The position numbers were made by a program, and so were the translations under genes. DNA of 64,000 nt, taken from NCBI GenBank assembly GCA_963974935.1, contig CAXBEV010000001.1:124001-188000 (forward strand). The letters run 5' to 3'. This document shows, piece by piece, positions 45,365 to 54,117 of this stretch; positions within the stretch are counted from its first letter, which is position 1, and each line of letters begins with the position of its first letter. The notes under the pieces were generated by a model. That model saw only the letters and a program-made list of their open reading frames with translations, did not search any database and was not told the DNA's origin. Source of the DNA: UBA4479 sp963974935 (GTDB taxonomy: Bacteria > Pseudomonadota > Alphaproteobacteria > Rhodospirillales > Casp-alpha2).

Positions 45365-46390
45365 CTATAGTCCAGGTTTCCAAACCACCAGCGATCCGTC
45401 GTCCAAGCCGAATATCAGTTCAGGCGTTTGGTCGCCGTCCAGGTCATAGATCACCAGTCGATGAACGATACGGCCCGAAAGATTAATTTTGCTGACGATG
45501 CGGGGTGTGTCGGTGAAGCGAACCACGGTCATGGCGCGACGCGCCTGATCAGGGACGATGACCTCAGCGATCCCATCGGCAGGTGTGTCTAGGTCGGCCA
45601 TCCCTGAAAGCCCAAGCTCGCGGGACCCAATGGCATGGTTCGAAAAACCGTTGAGTTCATGGTCTATCGAGAGGGCGTCGCCGTGCCATTCATACGCCGT
45701 CAGCGTGCCGCCGATGTGGGGTGTGATCACCGCCAGCATTTCGATGCGTCCATCGTCATCGATGTCACCGGCACCAATCGGATTGAGCCAACGGTTCGGC
45801 GTGCCGATGGGCGCTGCCTCGGCAACGACGCGAGGCGACATCCCGCCCGCGCTGCCTGGGTCGACCAAGGTCAATGCGGCGCCCCGGTCTAAGTATGAGG
45901 TGACGGTTAAAATCTCGTCGCGCCCATCGCCGTCTATATCGACGAAACGCGGCGCGCGATCTTCGAAGACGCGATCTTTTGGCAGCGTCAGTGATTTCCG
46001 TGATCCGTCCGGATACCCAACACTGAGTCCGCCAGCCTCAATCGCATCGCCCAACACGCCGTGCTCATAACGCGTTGCCGGTTGATCCAGCCACGCCCAA
46101 AGGCCGTGCGCGCCCGGCACCATCACGGCATCGGGTAGAGCTTGCGGTGGTGCGCTCAGGTCGACGGCGGGCCCTGCGGGCTGCAGCACGATCTGGCCTG
46201 CGTGCAATCGAACGCGATGCCTGCCGCCGACCCCGTCGACCACAACAGGCGTGCCGTCGGGCAAGGCTTCAATAGCGCGGATGCCGGGCATCGGCAGTGT
46301 CCAAAATCGCCCACCTGCAAGGGCCGGCTCAATCGACGCAAAAAGGGCGGCACCCAAAAGCACCGCCCCTAATATTGTATGCCGTTTCAT
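45365..46390 (-). CDS. Exported FG-GAP/VCBS-repeat protein
   Basis: A 341-residue protein with a signal peptide (HTILGAVLLGAALFASIEPALA, cleavage near residue 26) and beta-propeller-type repeats containing calcium-like DxDxDGxxE loops: DIDGDGRDEILTV, DIDDDGRIEMLAV, DLDTPADGIAEVIV and DLDGDQTPELIFG. Integrin-alpha/FG-GAP repeats usually form secreted or periplasmic propellers. Role unknown. It sits between a YddG-like exporter and phaB on the minus strand, 23 bases after phaB. Confidence 0.82.
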   Translation of the reverse strand: MKRHTILGAVLLGAALFASIEPALAGGRFWTLPMPGIRAIEALPDGTPVVVDGVGGRHRVRLHAGQIVLQPAGPAVDLSAPPQALPDAVMVPGAHGLWAWLDQPATRYEHGVLGDAIEAGGLSVGYPDGSRKSLTLPKDRVFEDRAPRFVDIDGDGRDEILTVTSYLDRGAALTLVDPGSAGGMSPRVVAEAAPIGTPNRWLNPIGAGDIDDDGRIEMLAVITPHIGGTLTAYEWHGDALSIDHELNGFSNHAIGSRELGLSGMADLDTPADGIAEVIVPDQARRAMTVVRFTDTPRIVSKINLSGRIVHRLVIYDLDGDQTPELIFGLDDGSLVVWKPGL

Positions 46391-46413
46391 GTCGACGACT
46401 GTCTTTGACCGCA

Positions 46414-47139
46414 TTAGGCCATGTACTGACCGCCGTTTGCCGAGAGCGTCGAGCCAGTAATAAAACCGGCATCGTCGGAGGCCAAGAACGTCACGCAGCG
46501 CGCGATTTCGTCGGCTTCGCCCAAGCGGCCAACGGGGATTTGCGGAATGATGACGTTTTTCAAAACGTCTTCGGGCACAGCCATCACCATTTCAGTGCCG
46601 ATGTAGCCGGGTGAAACGGCATTCACGGTGATGCCTTTGGATGCGGTTTCTGCAGCCAATGCCTTGGTGAAGCCGATCAGGCCGGCTTTTGCGGCCGAAT
46701 AGTTGGTTTGGCCGAACTGGCCTTTTTGGCCGTTGATTGAGCTGATCGAAATGATGCGACCGTATTTACGCTCGCGCATGCCCTCGATGACAGCGCGCGA
46801 CAGGTTGAATATGCTGTCCAAGTCGGTGCGGATGACCGCGTCCCAATGGGCTTTGTCCATTTTATGCAGCGGCTTATCGCGCGTGATGCCGGCGTTGTTG
46901 ACGAGTACGTCAATCGGCCCGTGCGCACCTTCGATGTCTTTGACGGCGGATTGCACCGCGTCGAAATCGCCGACGTCAAATTTGGCGACCTCGATGCCGG
47001 TTTCAGATTTGAATGCGTTCGCAGCCTCGTCGTTGCCTGCATAGTTTGCGACAACCGTATACCCTGCGCCTTTAAGACCTTCGGAAATCGCACGTCCAAT
47101 GCCGCGCGTGCCGCCGGTGACCAATGCCACTTTTGCCAT
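46414..47139 (-). CDS. phaB: Acetoacetyl-CoA reductase
   Basis: A 241-residue short-chain dehydrogenase that makes (R)-3-hydroxybutyryl-CoA with NADPH. Visible are ALVTGGTRGIGRAISE (nucleotide site), VLVNNAGITRDK, the catalytic SSINGQKGQFGQTNYSAAKAG (Ser, Tyr, Lys) and the C-terminal LSANGGQYMA typical of PhaB. GGGAGG lies 7 bases upstream of ATG 47139. Together with phaA upstream it supplies monomer for polyhydroxybutyrate. Confidence 0.95.
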   Translation of the reverse strand: MAKVALVTGGTRGIGRAISEGLKGAGYTVVANYAGNDEAANAFKSETGIEVAKFDVGDFDAVQSAVKDIEGAHGPIDVLVNNAGITRDKPLHKMDKAHWDAVIRTDLDSIFNLSRAVIEGMRERKYGRIISISSINGQKGQFGQTNYSAAKAGLIGFTKALAAETASKGITVNAVSPGYIGTEMVMAVPEDVLKNVIIPQIPVGRLGEADEIARCVTFLASDDAGFITGSTLSANGGQYMA

Positions 47140-47263
47140 GATGTAACCTCCCAATGATGCCGTCATTTGACGGTCGTTATGGTTTTATTTTATACGTCTT
47201 TTTATTTTTCTGCTAGCGGGGACGGCAATCACCGCCCCCGACTGCAGGTCGTATAGTTTTATC

Positions 47264-48439
47264 CTAGTCGCGTTCGATGCACATGGCGATGCCCATGCCG
47301 CCCCCGATGCAAAGGGTCGCCAGGCCTTTCTTGGCGTCACGTTTTTGCATTTCGTGCAACAGTGTCACCAAGACCCGTGCGCCAGATGCACCGATCGGGT
47401 GACCGAGCGCGATGGCGCCGCCGTTTACGTTCACTTTGTCGGTATCCCAGCCCATGTCTTTGTTGACGGCGCAGGCTTGTGCGGCAAACGCTTCGTTAGC
47501 TTCGATCAGGTCGAGATCGTTGACGGACCAGCCGGCCTTTTCCAGCGCCATACGGCTGGCCGGGATTGGTCCGGTGCCCATGATTGCCGGATCAACACCC
47601 GCGGTCGCCCACGACTTAATGCGGGCCAACACCGGTGCGCCGCGCTTCTCGGCGTTTTCGGCGCTCATCAACACAAGTGCAGCGGCACCGTCGTTGATCC
47701 CCGATGCGTTGCCGGCTGTGACCGTACCTTCTTTGTCAAAGGCTGCGCGCAGCTTCGACAGGCTTTCGATGGTGGTGCCGTGCTTCGGGTGCTCATCGGT
47801 GTCGATGATGGTATCGCCCTTGCGGCCCTTGATGGTCACCGGCACGATTTCATCGGTGAACTTACCGGCTTTTTGCGCGGCTTCGGCTTTTTGCTGCGAG
47901 CCCAAGGCGAACGCGTCCTGCTCGTCACGGGTCAGTTGCCATTGGCGTGCCACGTTCTCGGCGGTGTTGCCCATGTGATAGCCGTTGAAGGCGTCCCAAA
48001 GGCCGTCTTTGATCATGGTGTCGATCAGCTCGCCACTGCCCATTTTCACGCCGTTGCGCAGGTGCATCACGTGTGGGGACTGGCTCATACTTTCCAGACC
48101 ACCGGCGACGACGACGTCGCTGTCACCCATTTTGATGGCTTGGTAGCCGAGTGCCACGGTACGCAGACCCGAGCCGCAAAGCTGGTTGATGCCGTATGCG
48201 GTCTTTTCGGCTGGAATGCCGGCGCCCATAGCGGCTTGGCGTGCCGGGTTCTGACCGCCGCCTGCTGCTAAAATTTGGCCCATGATCACTTCGGACACGT
48301 CTTCTGGGCTGACACCTGCGCGCTCAAGCGCCGCTTTGATGGCAACTTCGCCAAGATACGATGCGGATACCGAGCTGAGGCCGCCCAAGAAGGCCCCGAC
48401 CGGGGTGCGTGCGGCACCTGTGATTACAACTTCAGTCAT
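47264..48439 (-). CDS. phaA: Acetyl-CoA acetyltransferase (beta-ketothiolase)
   Basis: A 391-residue thiolase that condenses two acetyl-CoA to acetoacetyl-CoA. The acylated Cys is in INQLCGSGLRTVALG, the catalytic His in NGGAIALGHPIGASGAR, and the second Cys in LCIGGGMGIAM. Length and motifs match biosynthetic PhaA. The 124-bp gap before phaB contains a GC-rich inverted repeat (47217-47243) but no T-run on the transcribed strand, so the two may be co-transcribed. Confidence 0.96.
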   Translation of the reverse strand: MTEVVITGAARTPVGAFLGGLSSVSASYLGEVAIKAALERAGVSPEDVSEVIMGQILAAGGGQNPARQAAMGAGIPAEKTAYGINQLCGSGLRTVALGYQAIKMGDSDVVVAGGLESMSQSPHVMHLRNGVKMGSGELIDTMIKDGLWDAFNGYHMGNTAENVARQWQLTRDEQDAFALGSQQKAEAAQKAGKFTDEIVPVTIKGRKGDTIIDTDEHPKHGTTIESLSKLRAAFDKEGTVTAGNASGINDGAAALVLMSAENAEKRGAPVLARIKSWATAGVDPAIMGTGPIPASRMALEKAGWSVNDLDLIEANEAFAAQACAVNKDMGWDTDKVNVNGGAIALGHPIGASGARVLVTLLHEMQKRDAKKGLATLCIGGGMGIAMCIERD

Positions 48440-48482
48440 ATGTTTCTCTCCTCTGGGTGAAATATTTTCTAACGAATCAGGA

Positions 48483-48505
48483 CAGCAACGCGGACGTTGC
48501 CGTCT
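48483..48505. repeat. Hairpin upstream of phaA
   Basis: On the minus strand GCAACG-TCCG-CGTTGC forms a perfect six-base stem that extends to about nine pairs with a G-T wobble. It lies in the 144-bp space between the phaC stop and the phaA start and may be a weak terminator or a leader structure. No T-run follows. Confidence 0.3.
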
Positions 48506-48583
48506 GCCGGTTTGGCGCCCCGTTAACCAAACCCAAACCCTTCACTATGACTTATGCCAATTACCGGGCTTTTTCAACCGGAG

Positions 48584-49804
48584 TCACGCGCCAAGGCCGT
48601 CACTAAGCCATATTGAGAGCGGTGTATATAAGGCGCGTTTGGCACCTGAGCCAGCGACCATGCCGATATGCCCGGCCTTTGCGATGATGGTTTTGCAGTT
48701 TGGCAGGGTGTCTGCCAAGGCCTGTGCAGACGCCGGCGGTACGATGACATCGCCGGATGGGATCACGGCCAAGCTTGGGATATTCAGCGTTGATGGCGTG
48801 ATCAGGTGCTTGCCGACGCACCAAACGCCCTTGGCGGTTGCATTGTCGATGTACCAGTCGCGCAGGCATGCACGTGCCACTGCGCCAGCCAGCGGGACGC
48901 CGTCGTTGAGCCAATCTTCAAGCGCTACAAACGCACACGCTTCGGCACTGCTGGGATCTATGTCTGCGAAGTGGCGGAACTTCCGCACGGTGGCGCCGGG
49001 GTCTAAGCCCGTAAACATGGCTTGTAGCACGTCGACCGGCAGCGCGCCGGCGATCTCGATGACCCGCTCAAATGCCGGCATTGATGCGGCCAGCAACCGC
49101 CGGGGCGCTTCTGGCACAGCATCGAAGTCCCAAGGAGTGGCCAATGCCGCAAACGCTGCGACCTTGTCTGGTGCTTCGGCGGCGCAAGCCAGCGCGAGCA
49201 GGCCGCCCATGCAATAGCCGACCAATGCCGGGCGGGCGCCGGCCCGTTCGGTCACTTGGTTGCGGATTTGGATCAATCGCGCGATGTAATCGTCAAGCGT
49301 AAAGGACTGCTCAGCCTCACCAGGCGCATCCCAATCCACGAGATACGTATCAATGTTTTGGCTTTGCAGGTGTCGTGTCAGGCTCCGGTTCGGGCTTAAG
49401 TCCAAAATAGATGCGCGGTTGATCAGCGATGGAATCAAAATCACCGGCGGGGTTTTGGAAGACCTACTTTTCGGTGCCGCATGCAATACGCGGGTGCTGC
49501 CGTCTTGCCAAAAGATCGGCAGGGGCGGATGGGCGCCAGAGCGCTCGGCGGTGCGAAATTGGGCAATGCCGGCCCCAAATTGTGCAACGCGGTGCGCGGC
49601 CTCAGCGGCGACGGCGGCTTTAAATGCGTCGTCGTCGATGCCGTTAAGTTTTGCGCGGAGCAATTTTGCCTGTTGGCTCAACGAGGCTTTCCAGGCGATT
49701 GAGCCGTTTTTCAAGCTCGGCAACGCGAGCAGCGAGCTTGCCAGCGTCATGTTTTGAATTGCCAGATGCAGCGTGAGCGGACGAGGCGCCGTGTTCGGGT
49801 CCAT
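48584..49804 (-). CDS. phaC: Poly(3-hydroxyalkanoate) synthase, short class III-like PhaC
   Basis: A 406-residue alpha/beta hydrolase-fold polymerase. The catalytic Cys is in VGYCMGGLLAL (Cys198), replacing the Ser of lipases as in PHA synthases; the Asp is in AVIPSGDVIVPP and the His in KAGHIGMVAGS. DTYLVDWDAPGE and TPWDF are PhaC-typical. The length fits class III PhaC. The N-terminal PRPLTLHL region suggests the ATG at 49804, with GGAG upstream; that start lies 161 bases inside the preceding reading frame. It polymerises the product of phaA and phaB. Confidence 0.9.
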   Translation of the reverse strand: MDPNTAPRPLTLHLAIQNMTLASSLLALPSLKNGSIAWKASLSQQAKLLRAKLNGIDDDAFKAAVAAEAAHRVAQFGAGIAQFRTAERSGAHPPLPIFWQDGSTRVLHAAPKSRSSKTPPVILIPSLINRASILDLSPNRSLTRHLQSQNIDTYLVDWDAPGEAEQSFTLDDYIARLIQIRNQVTERAGARPALVGYCMGGLLALACAAEAPDKVAAFAALATPWDFDAVPEAPRRLLAASMPAFERVIEIAGALPVDVLQAMFTGLDPGATVRKFRHFADIDPSSAEACAFVALEDWLNDGVPLAGAVARACLRDWYIDNATAKGVWCVGKHLITPSTLNIPSLAVIPSGDVIVPPASAQALADTLPNCKTIIAKAGHIGMVAGSGAKRALYTPLSIWLSDGLGA

Positions 49805-50021
49805 GGGTTTCAGATGTCTCCGTTGCCTTGGTGCCTGTTGCCTGCATCATCGCGGCCATATTCGCCGCACCCATATTCATCAATTCCGTGGTTTGCGCCA
49901 TGGTTTTAGCGAGGTCGGCGTCACCGGCAAGTGCTTTGATCTGTTGTTCCCATAAATCGACGTATTCACGGGCCAATTTTTGCATCTCTTCCGCGTCGAT
50001 TTTTTTCTCGTCATCACTCAT
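49644..50021 (-). CDS. Small PhaE-like subunit candidate, overlapping phaC
   Basis: A 125-residue, Met- and Ala-rich helical protein. The N-terminal REYVDLWEQQIKALAGD resembles the start of PhaE/PhaR synthase subunits, the middle is a low-complexity linker, and the C-terminus is a coiled coil, KLAARVAELEKRLNRLESLV. Class III synthases need a PhaE partner whose C-terminus carries such a coil. Its last 161 bases overlap phaC in another frame, implying translational coupling. The assignment as PhaE is inference from sequence character and position. Confidence 0.65.
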   Translation of the reverse strand: MSDDEKKIDAEEMQKLAREYVDLWEQQIKALAGDADLAKTMAQTTELMNMGAANMAAMMQATGTKATETSETHGPEHGASSAHAASGNSKHDAGKLAARVAELEKRLNRLESLVEPTGKIAPRKT

Positions 50022-50204
50022 GTGCGGCCCCTGGCCAATTTGATGCGTACCACCCGACGTATGTGTTTTGTTGACTATAGCGCGGACCTGCGCAGAGGCA
50101 AAGAAACCTCGTCGTTATTGTTTGATATTCAATCCAATAAGACCGCCGATAGTATAACAATGCTGCAACTATGCTGCACCCGCGCCCGCATGAAGTCTTT
50201 TGTA

Positions 50205-50215
50205 TTGCAGCGCAA
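50205..50215. promoter_or_regulatory. TTGC-N3-GCAA dyad upstream of phaR, PhaR operator candidate
   Basis: TTGC (50205-50208) AGC GCAA (50212-50215) is a perfect dyad 45 bases before the phaR start, in the 238-bp space between phaR and the phaE-like/phaC genes. Nearby at 50161-50178 there are two more TGCTGCA repeats. PhaR proteins of alphaproteobacteria bind TGC-rich dyads and repress their own gene and phasin genes; the specific assignment is inference. The rest of the spacer shows no gene. Confidence 0.5.
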
Positions 50216-50259
50216 CACTGCGAAGAGTACGTTGTTCTTTAATTTAAGGGAGCCAAGTC

Positions 50260-50922
50260 ATGGCGAAAAAGCCGCAGGATGCCGCCGGTTCCGATGGGGC
50301 CCAGGCACCGATCACGATCAAAAAATATGCAAACCGACGCCTATACAACACCGAGACGTCGAGTTACGTGACGCTCGATAACCTCGCGCAGATGGTCAAA
50401 GACGGCAAGGAGTTCACCGTTTATGACGCTAAAACTAGCGAAGACATCACACGCAGCGTTTTGACGCACATCATCGTCGAAGAGGAATCCAAGGGGCAGA
50501 ACCTGCTGCCGATCAGTTTCCTGCGTCATCTGATCAGCTTTTACGGCGACAGCCTGCAGGCTGTGGTGCCTAATTATCTGGAGCATTCGATGTCGTCTTT
50601 CGCGCGCAACCAAGAGCAGATGCGCGACTATCTTGACGGCGCTTTCGGTGGCCTGAATCCGTTCAGCCCGATGGAAGAAATTTCCAAAAAGAACATGGCG
50701 ATTTTTGAGAACGCCATGAAGATGTTTACGCCGTTCTATGGTGAAGACGGCCAAGGTGGTAAAGCCAGTTGGCCCGGTGCACCAGGTATGCCGGGCATGC
50801 CAAGTACACCACCTGACGCTGCGCCTAAAGCCGAAGGCGGCGGCAAAGACATCGACGATCTGCGTCAGCAAATGCTGGATATGCAAAAGAAGCTTGATCG
50901 CCTGTCGGGCAGCGACGACTGA
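50260..50922 (+). CDS. phaR: Polyhydroxyalkanoate synthesis repressor
   Basis: A 220-residue DNA-binding regulator. The conserved N-terminal PHB/PHA accumulation DNA-binding domain is ITIKKYANRRLYNTETSSYV and LAQMVKDGKEFTVYDAKTSEDITRSVL; the PHB-accumulation regulatory domain follows with LPISFLRHLISFYGDSLQAVVPNYLE. The C-terminus has a Pro/Gly-rich linker and a short coiled coil (DIDDLRQQMLDMQKKLDRL). PhaR senses polymer and controls phasin and pha genes. AGGGAGCCAAGTC precedes the ATG. Confidence 0.95.
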   Translation: MAKKPQDAAGSDGAQAPITIKKYANRRLYNTETSSYVTLDNLAQMVKDGKEFTVYDAKTSEDITRSVLTHIIVEEESKGQNLLPISFLRHLISFYGDSLQAVVPNYLEHSMSSFARNQEQMRDYLDGAFGGLNPFSPMEEISKKNMAIFENAMKMFTPFYGEDGQGGKASWPGAPGMPGMPSTPPDAAPKAEGGGKDIDDLRQQMLDMQKKLDRLSGSDD

Positions 50923-50941
50923 TCATTCGGCAGGTGGCGTC

Positions 50942-51796
50942 TTAAGGCAGTTCGCGCACAACTCGAAAGCTGAGCCAGTAACTTTTCACTTGGCCGGGGT
51001 TCTTTTGCCGGTTCGCAGACCGTGACATGCGTGAATAATAGTACCATGAACCACCGCGAATGACGCGGTACTTGCACCCATCTTCGACCCAAGGCGATGC
51101 ATCTTTGGGTGCGCCCTCGTAATTTGGATGCCAGCAATCTTCGACCCATTCAAACGCGTTGCCGTGCATGTCATAAAGACCCCACGGGTTGGGCGGGAAA
51201 CTCCCGACCGGCGCATTGCCGATACCGGACCACGGCGCGCCGCATTCACGGCAGTTCACTTGATTTTTGCCGACGTCTTCGCCGAACCAATAATTGGATT
51301 TTGACCCGGCGCGGGCCGCATATTCCCATTCCGCCTCGCTCGGCAGGCGATAATTTTTGCCGGTGCGCCCTTTCAGCCAGTCGGCAAAAATTTGCACCAT
51401 CATGTGGTCGACGTTGATCACCGGCATACGATTTTTGCCCCATTCGTGATCGTCCGGCTGATGGCGGCAGACTGCCGCATCGACGCACGACTGCCATTCC
51501 GAATGCAGGATTTCAAAGCGCGAGATGGCGAACGGTTTTTTGAAGCGTATGATGCGGACGGGCTGCTCTGATTTAACATTCTTAGTGCCCATGACGTACA
51601 GCCCAGGCGGCACGACGACCATGTCCGGGCACTCCGGGCAATCCCGAAACACATCGCCCGGTGCAAGCTTTTGATCAGGCTTTAAGACCGGCGCCCTTGG
51701 AATTTCCTTTGGACCGATGCTTGGATACACGCCTTGCGCGGCGACCGAAATCGGCAGTCCGAGTAGAAACGTCAATGCGGCGATATATCTTCTCAT
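50942..51796 (-). CDS. Exported SUMF1/FGE-fold protein lacking the catalytic cysteines
   Basis: A 284-residue protein with a signal peptide (AALTFLLGLPISVAAQG, cleavage near residue 21) and a formylglycine-generating-enzyme fold: MVVVPPGLYVMGT, YRLPSEAEWEYAARAG, GLYDMHGNAFEWVEDCW and YRVIRGGSWYYYS. True formylglycine enzymes carry two Cys after RGGSW; here the segment is RGGSWYYYSRMSRSANR, with none. It is therefore probably not a sulfatase activator and may bind or modify something else outside the cytoplasm. GG/WEW residues of the fold are intact. Confidence 0.88.
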   Translation of the reverse strand: MRRYIAALTFLLGLPISVAAQGVYPSIGPKEIPRAPVLKPDQKLAPGDVFRDCPECPDMVVVPPGLYVMGTKNVKSEQPVRIIRFKKPFAISRFEILHSEWQSCVDAAVCRHQPDDHEWGKNRMPVINVDHMMVQIFADWLKGRTGKNYRLPSEAEWEYAARAGSKSNYWFGEDVGKNQVNCRECGAPWSGIGNAPVGSFPPNPWGLYDMHGNAFEWVEDCWHPNYEGAPKDASPWVEDGCKYRVIRGGSWYYYSRMSRSANRQKNPGQVKSYWLSFRVVRELP

Positions 51797-51827
51797 GCGT
51801 AAAGGGTGTGCTGTCCGCTCAGTTCGG

Positions 51828-52892
51828 TCAAGAGTGGTCTATTTTATGCAAAGCACGGGCGGCGGCGCGGGCCACTACCGGGGCCGGGTCCGCTGTTAGG
51901 GCTTCGACTTGCGGGCGCAGCGACGCGTCTTTGGTGTTGCCGATGGCGATCAACACGTTACGCACAAATCGGTCGCGCCCGGTGCGCTTGATCGGCGAGC
52001 CGGCAAATAATGCGCGAAACGCGGTGTCATCCAATGCCGCCAAGTCGGTAAGGCGAGGCCGGGTCAATTCGACCCGCGCCATCAATTTCGGCTCCGACGT
52101 GGGCTCGGCAAATTTCGTCCACGGGCACGCCGCCAAACAATCGTCGCAGCCGTATATATGTGTGCCCATGGCATCCATCAGATCGTCTGCGATGTCGTCT
52201 GCATGCTCAATCGTCAGATACGAGATGCATCGCCCGGCATCCATTTCATAGGCATTCGGAAATGCGTCCGTCGGGCATGCGCGCATGCAACGGTCGCACG
52301 ATCCACAGTGATCAACTTCGGGTGCATCGGGCGGCAGATCTAAGTCCGTAAACACTTCGCCCAAAAATAGCCACGAGCCGAAATCTCGGCTGACCAAGTT
52401 GGTATGCTTGCCGACCCAGCCGATGCCAGCCCGCGCCGCCAACGGCTTTTCCATTACCGGCGCGGTGTCGACAAACACCTTGATGTCGGCGCCATAGGTT
52501 TCAACAACCCAGCGCCCCAACTGTTTGAGCCGCTTTTTGACGACGTCGTGGTAATCTCGGCCCCGTGCATAAACGCTGATCGCACCGCGATCAGATTGTG
52601 CAAGCACCGCTAGCGGGTCCTCGCCGGGGCCGTAGTTAACACCTAGAACGATGATTGACTTTGCGTGCGCCATCAAAGCTTGCGGGTCGCCACGCCGACC
52701 GTCGTCGCGGTCCATCCAGTCCATGCCGGCGTGGTAGCCGGCCTTTAAAAAACGGGCGAGCGCCGCCTTATCTTTGGGGTCGGCGCGGGCGTCGGTGAAG
52801 CCTACGGCAGAAAAGCCGAGCCTAAGCGCCTCGGTGCGGATTGCATCCTTAATCTGCTGGGCGTCATTTTGGTTCGGCTCGGACCTCGTCAT
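51828..52892 (-). CDS. queG: Epoxyqueuosine reductase
   Basis: A 354-residue cobalamin-dependent iron-sulfur enzyme for the last step of queuosine synthesis on tRNA. Two ferredoxin-like clusters are visible as CGSCDRCMRACPTDAF and CDDCLAACPW with the outlying Cys in AGRCISYLTIEH. The active-site segment FVDTAPVMEKPLAARAGIGWVGKHTNL is intact, and a C-terminal HEAT-like tail ends the protein. It is divergent from queC. Confidence 0.96.
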   Translation of the reverse strand: MTRSEPNQNDAQQIKDAIRTEALRLGFSAVGFTDARADPKDKAALARFLKAGYHAGMDWMDRDDGRRGDPQALMAHAKSIIVLGVNYGPGEDPLAVLAQSDRGAISVYARGRDYHDVVKKRLKQLGRWVVETYGADIKVFVDTAPVMEKPLAARAGIGWVGKHTNLVSRDFGSWLFLGEVFTDLDLPPDAPEVDHCGSCDRCMRACPTDAFPNAYEMDAGRCISYLTIEHADDIADDLMDAMGTHIYGCDDCLAACPWTKFAEPTSEPKLMARVELTRPRLTDLAALDDTAFRALFAGSPIKRTGRDRFVRNVLIAIGNTKDASLRPQVEALTADPAPVVARAAARALHKIDHS

Positions 52893-52966
52893 TTCTCTAC
52901 CTTTGTGCTAATCAGCGCGCCGATCAACTTAGTTTCGATATAATAGGCGTGCGACCCGGAGATTAT

Positions 52967-53665
52967 ATGATGTCAGACGTTAAACCAGCTGTGGTGTTAT
53001 TGAGCGGCGGCCTAGACTCCGCCACCGTGCTCGCGATGGCCAAAGCGGACGGATTTACGCCGGTGACGCTGACGTTCCGCTACGGCCAGCGTCATGCCGC
53101 CGAGATCGATACAGCCGCCAAGCTCGCCGCGAAAGCCGAGGTTGTGCGCCATGTGGTCGCCGACATTGATCTGCGCGCGTTTGGTGGTTCCGCGCTGACA
53201 GCGGATATCGATGTACCGAAACATCGCTCGGACGCGGAAATCGGTGAAGGCATCCCGATCACCTATGTGCCCGCCCGCAATACGGTATTTTTGTCGTTTG
53301 CGTTGGCGTTGGCCGAGACAACGCAGTCATATGATGTGTTCATCGGTGTGAATGCGCTGGATTATTCGGGCTACCCCGATTGCCGCCCGGAGTTTGTGCG
53401 CGCGTTCGAAGATGTCATGAATCTCGCCACCAAGGCGGGGGTTGAGGGCGCGCGCCCGTTTACCCTGCACACACCGCTGATTGATATGACCAAGGCCCAG
53501 ATCATCAAAGCTGGGACCGCGTTAGGTGTCGATTACGCGGAGACGTTAAGCTGCTACGATCCGACCCCGGATGGGCGGCACTGCGGCAGCTGCGACGCGT
53601 GCCATTTGCGCCGTAAAGGCTTTCGTGATGCCGACATGGATGACCCGACGCTTTATGCAGCATAG
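52967..53665 (+). CDS. queC: 7-cyano-7-deazaguanine synthase
   Basis: A 232-residue ATP-dependent enzyme that makes preQ0. The PP-loop is VLLSGGLDSATVLAMA, followed by VPARNTVFLSFALALAE and GVNALDYSGYPDCRPEF. The zinc site is SCYDPTPDGRHCGSCDACHLR with four Cys. GGAG at 52958-52961 serves ATG 52967 (or the adjacent ATG 52970). It supplies queF with substrate; it is not adjacent to the other early-pathway genes but is divergent from queG. Confidence 0.97.
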   Translation: MMSDVKPAVVLLSGGLDSATVLAMAKADGFTPVTLTFRYGQRHAAEIDTAAKLAAKAEVVRHVVADIDLRAFGGSALTADIDVPKHRSDAEIGEGIPITYVPARNTVFLSFALALAETTQSYDVFIGVNALDYSGYPDCRPEFVRAFEDVMNLATKAGVEGARPFTLHTPLIDMTKAQIIKAGTALGVDYAETLSCYDPTPDGRHCGSCDACHLRRKGFRDADMDDPTLYAA

Positions 53666-53721
53666 ACTTTCGGACACCACCCGACAAAATAGCGCTAAGA
53701 TCGACAAAAAGGACCTGACCG

Positions 53722-54090
53722 ATGCGCACTTTTTTACTCACACTCGTTTTGATCTTAGTTGCGGCCTTGCCGGTACATTCAGACGGTGGCGGCAAATATC
53801 AGATCACCAAGGCGACGGAAGACCGCGTTTGGCGGTTAAATACGGAAACCGGCGAGATCGCAGTTTGTAAGCTTGAGGGCGAAAATTTGATCTGCACGAC
53901 CACATCGGATGCGGCGGCAGTCCCAAAGAAGTCTTATGATCAAATATCGGCAGAACGCGAAGCGGCTGAACAAGCGGCGATCGCCGCCGATGCCGAACAG
54001 CGCCAACGTGAACTCAAAATATTGGACAGAATATTAGCGTTTTTCCGAGAAATGCTTGCAACGGCCATGGGGCAGTCATCTGGCGGGTAA
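53722..54090 (+). CDS. Unknown small exported protein
   Basis: A 122-residue protein with a clear signal peptide (MRTFLLTLVLILVAALPVHS, cleavage near residue 20). The mature part starts with a short beta-like region containing two Cys (VCKLEGENLICTT) that may form a disulfide, then a charged helix rich in Glu and Ala (SAEREAAEQAAIAADAEQRQ) and an amphipathic C-terminal helix. I do not recognise a family. It is 56 bases after queC and may be co-transcribed; GACC and an AAGGAC site at 53709-53714 precede the start. Confidence 0.7.
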   Translation: MRTFLLTLVLILVAALPVHSDGGGKYQITKATEDRVWRLNTETGEIAVCKLEGENLICTTTSDAAAVPKKSYDQISAEREAAEQAAIAADAEQRQRELKILDRILAFFREMLATAMGQSSGG

Positions 54091-54117
54091 ACCTTTTTGA
54101 CGCTTTCTTTTGATTTT

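Noticed and set aside
47217..47243. Terminator between phaA and phaB
   Set aside because: A GC-rich inverted repeat exists, but on the transcribed minus strand it is followed by A-runs, not T-runs, and the stem has a mismatch.
47345..48271. 308-residue plus-strand open frame across phaA
   Set aside because: Antisense to a thiolase with all catalytic residues; shadow frame.
48282..49217. 311-residue plus-strand open frame across phaA and phaC
   Set aside because: Ser/Ala-rich shadow of two well-supported minus-strand genes.
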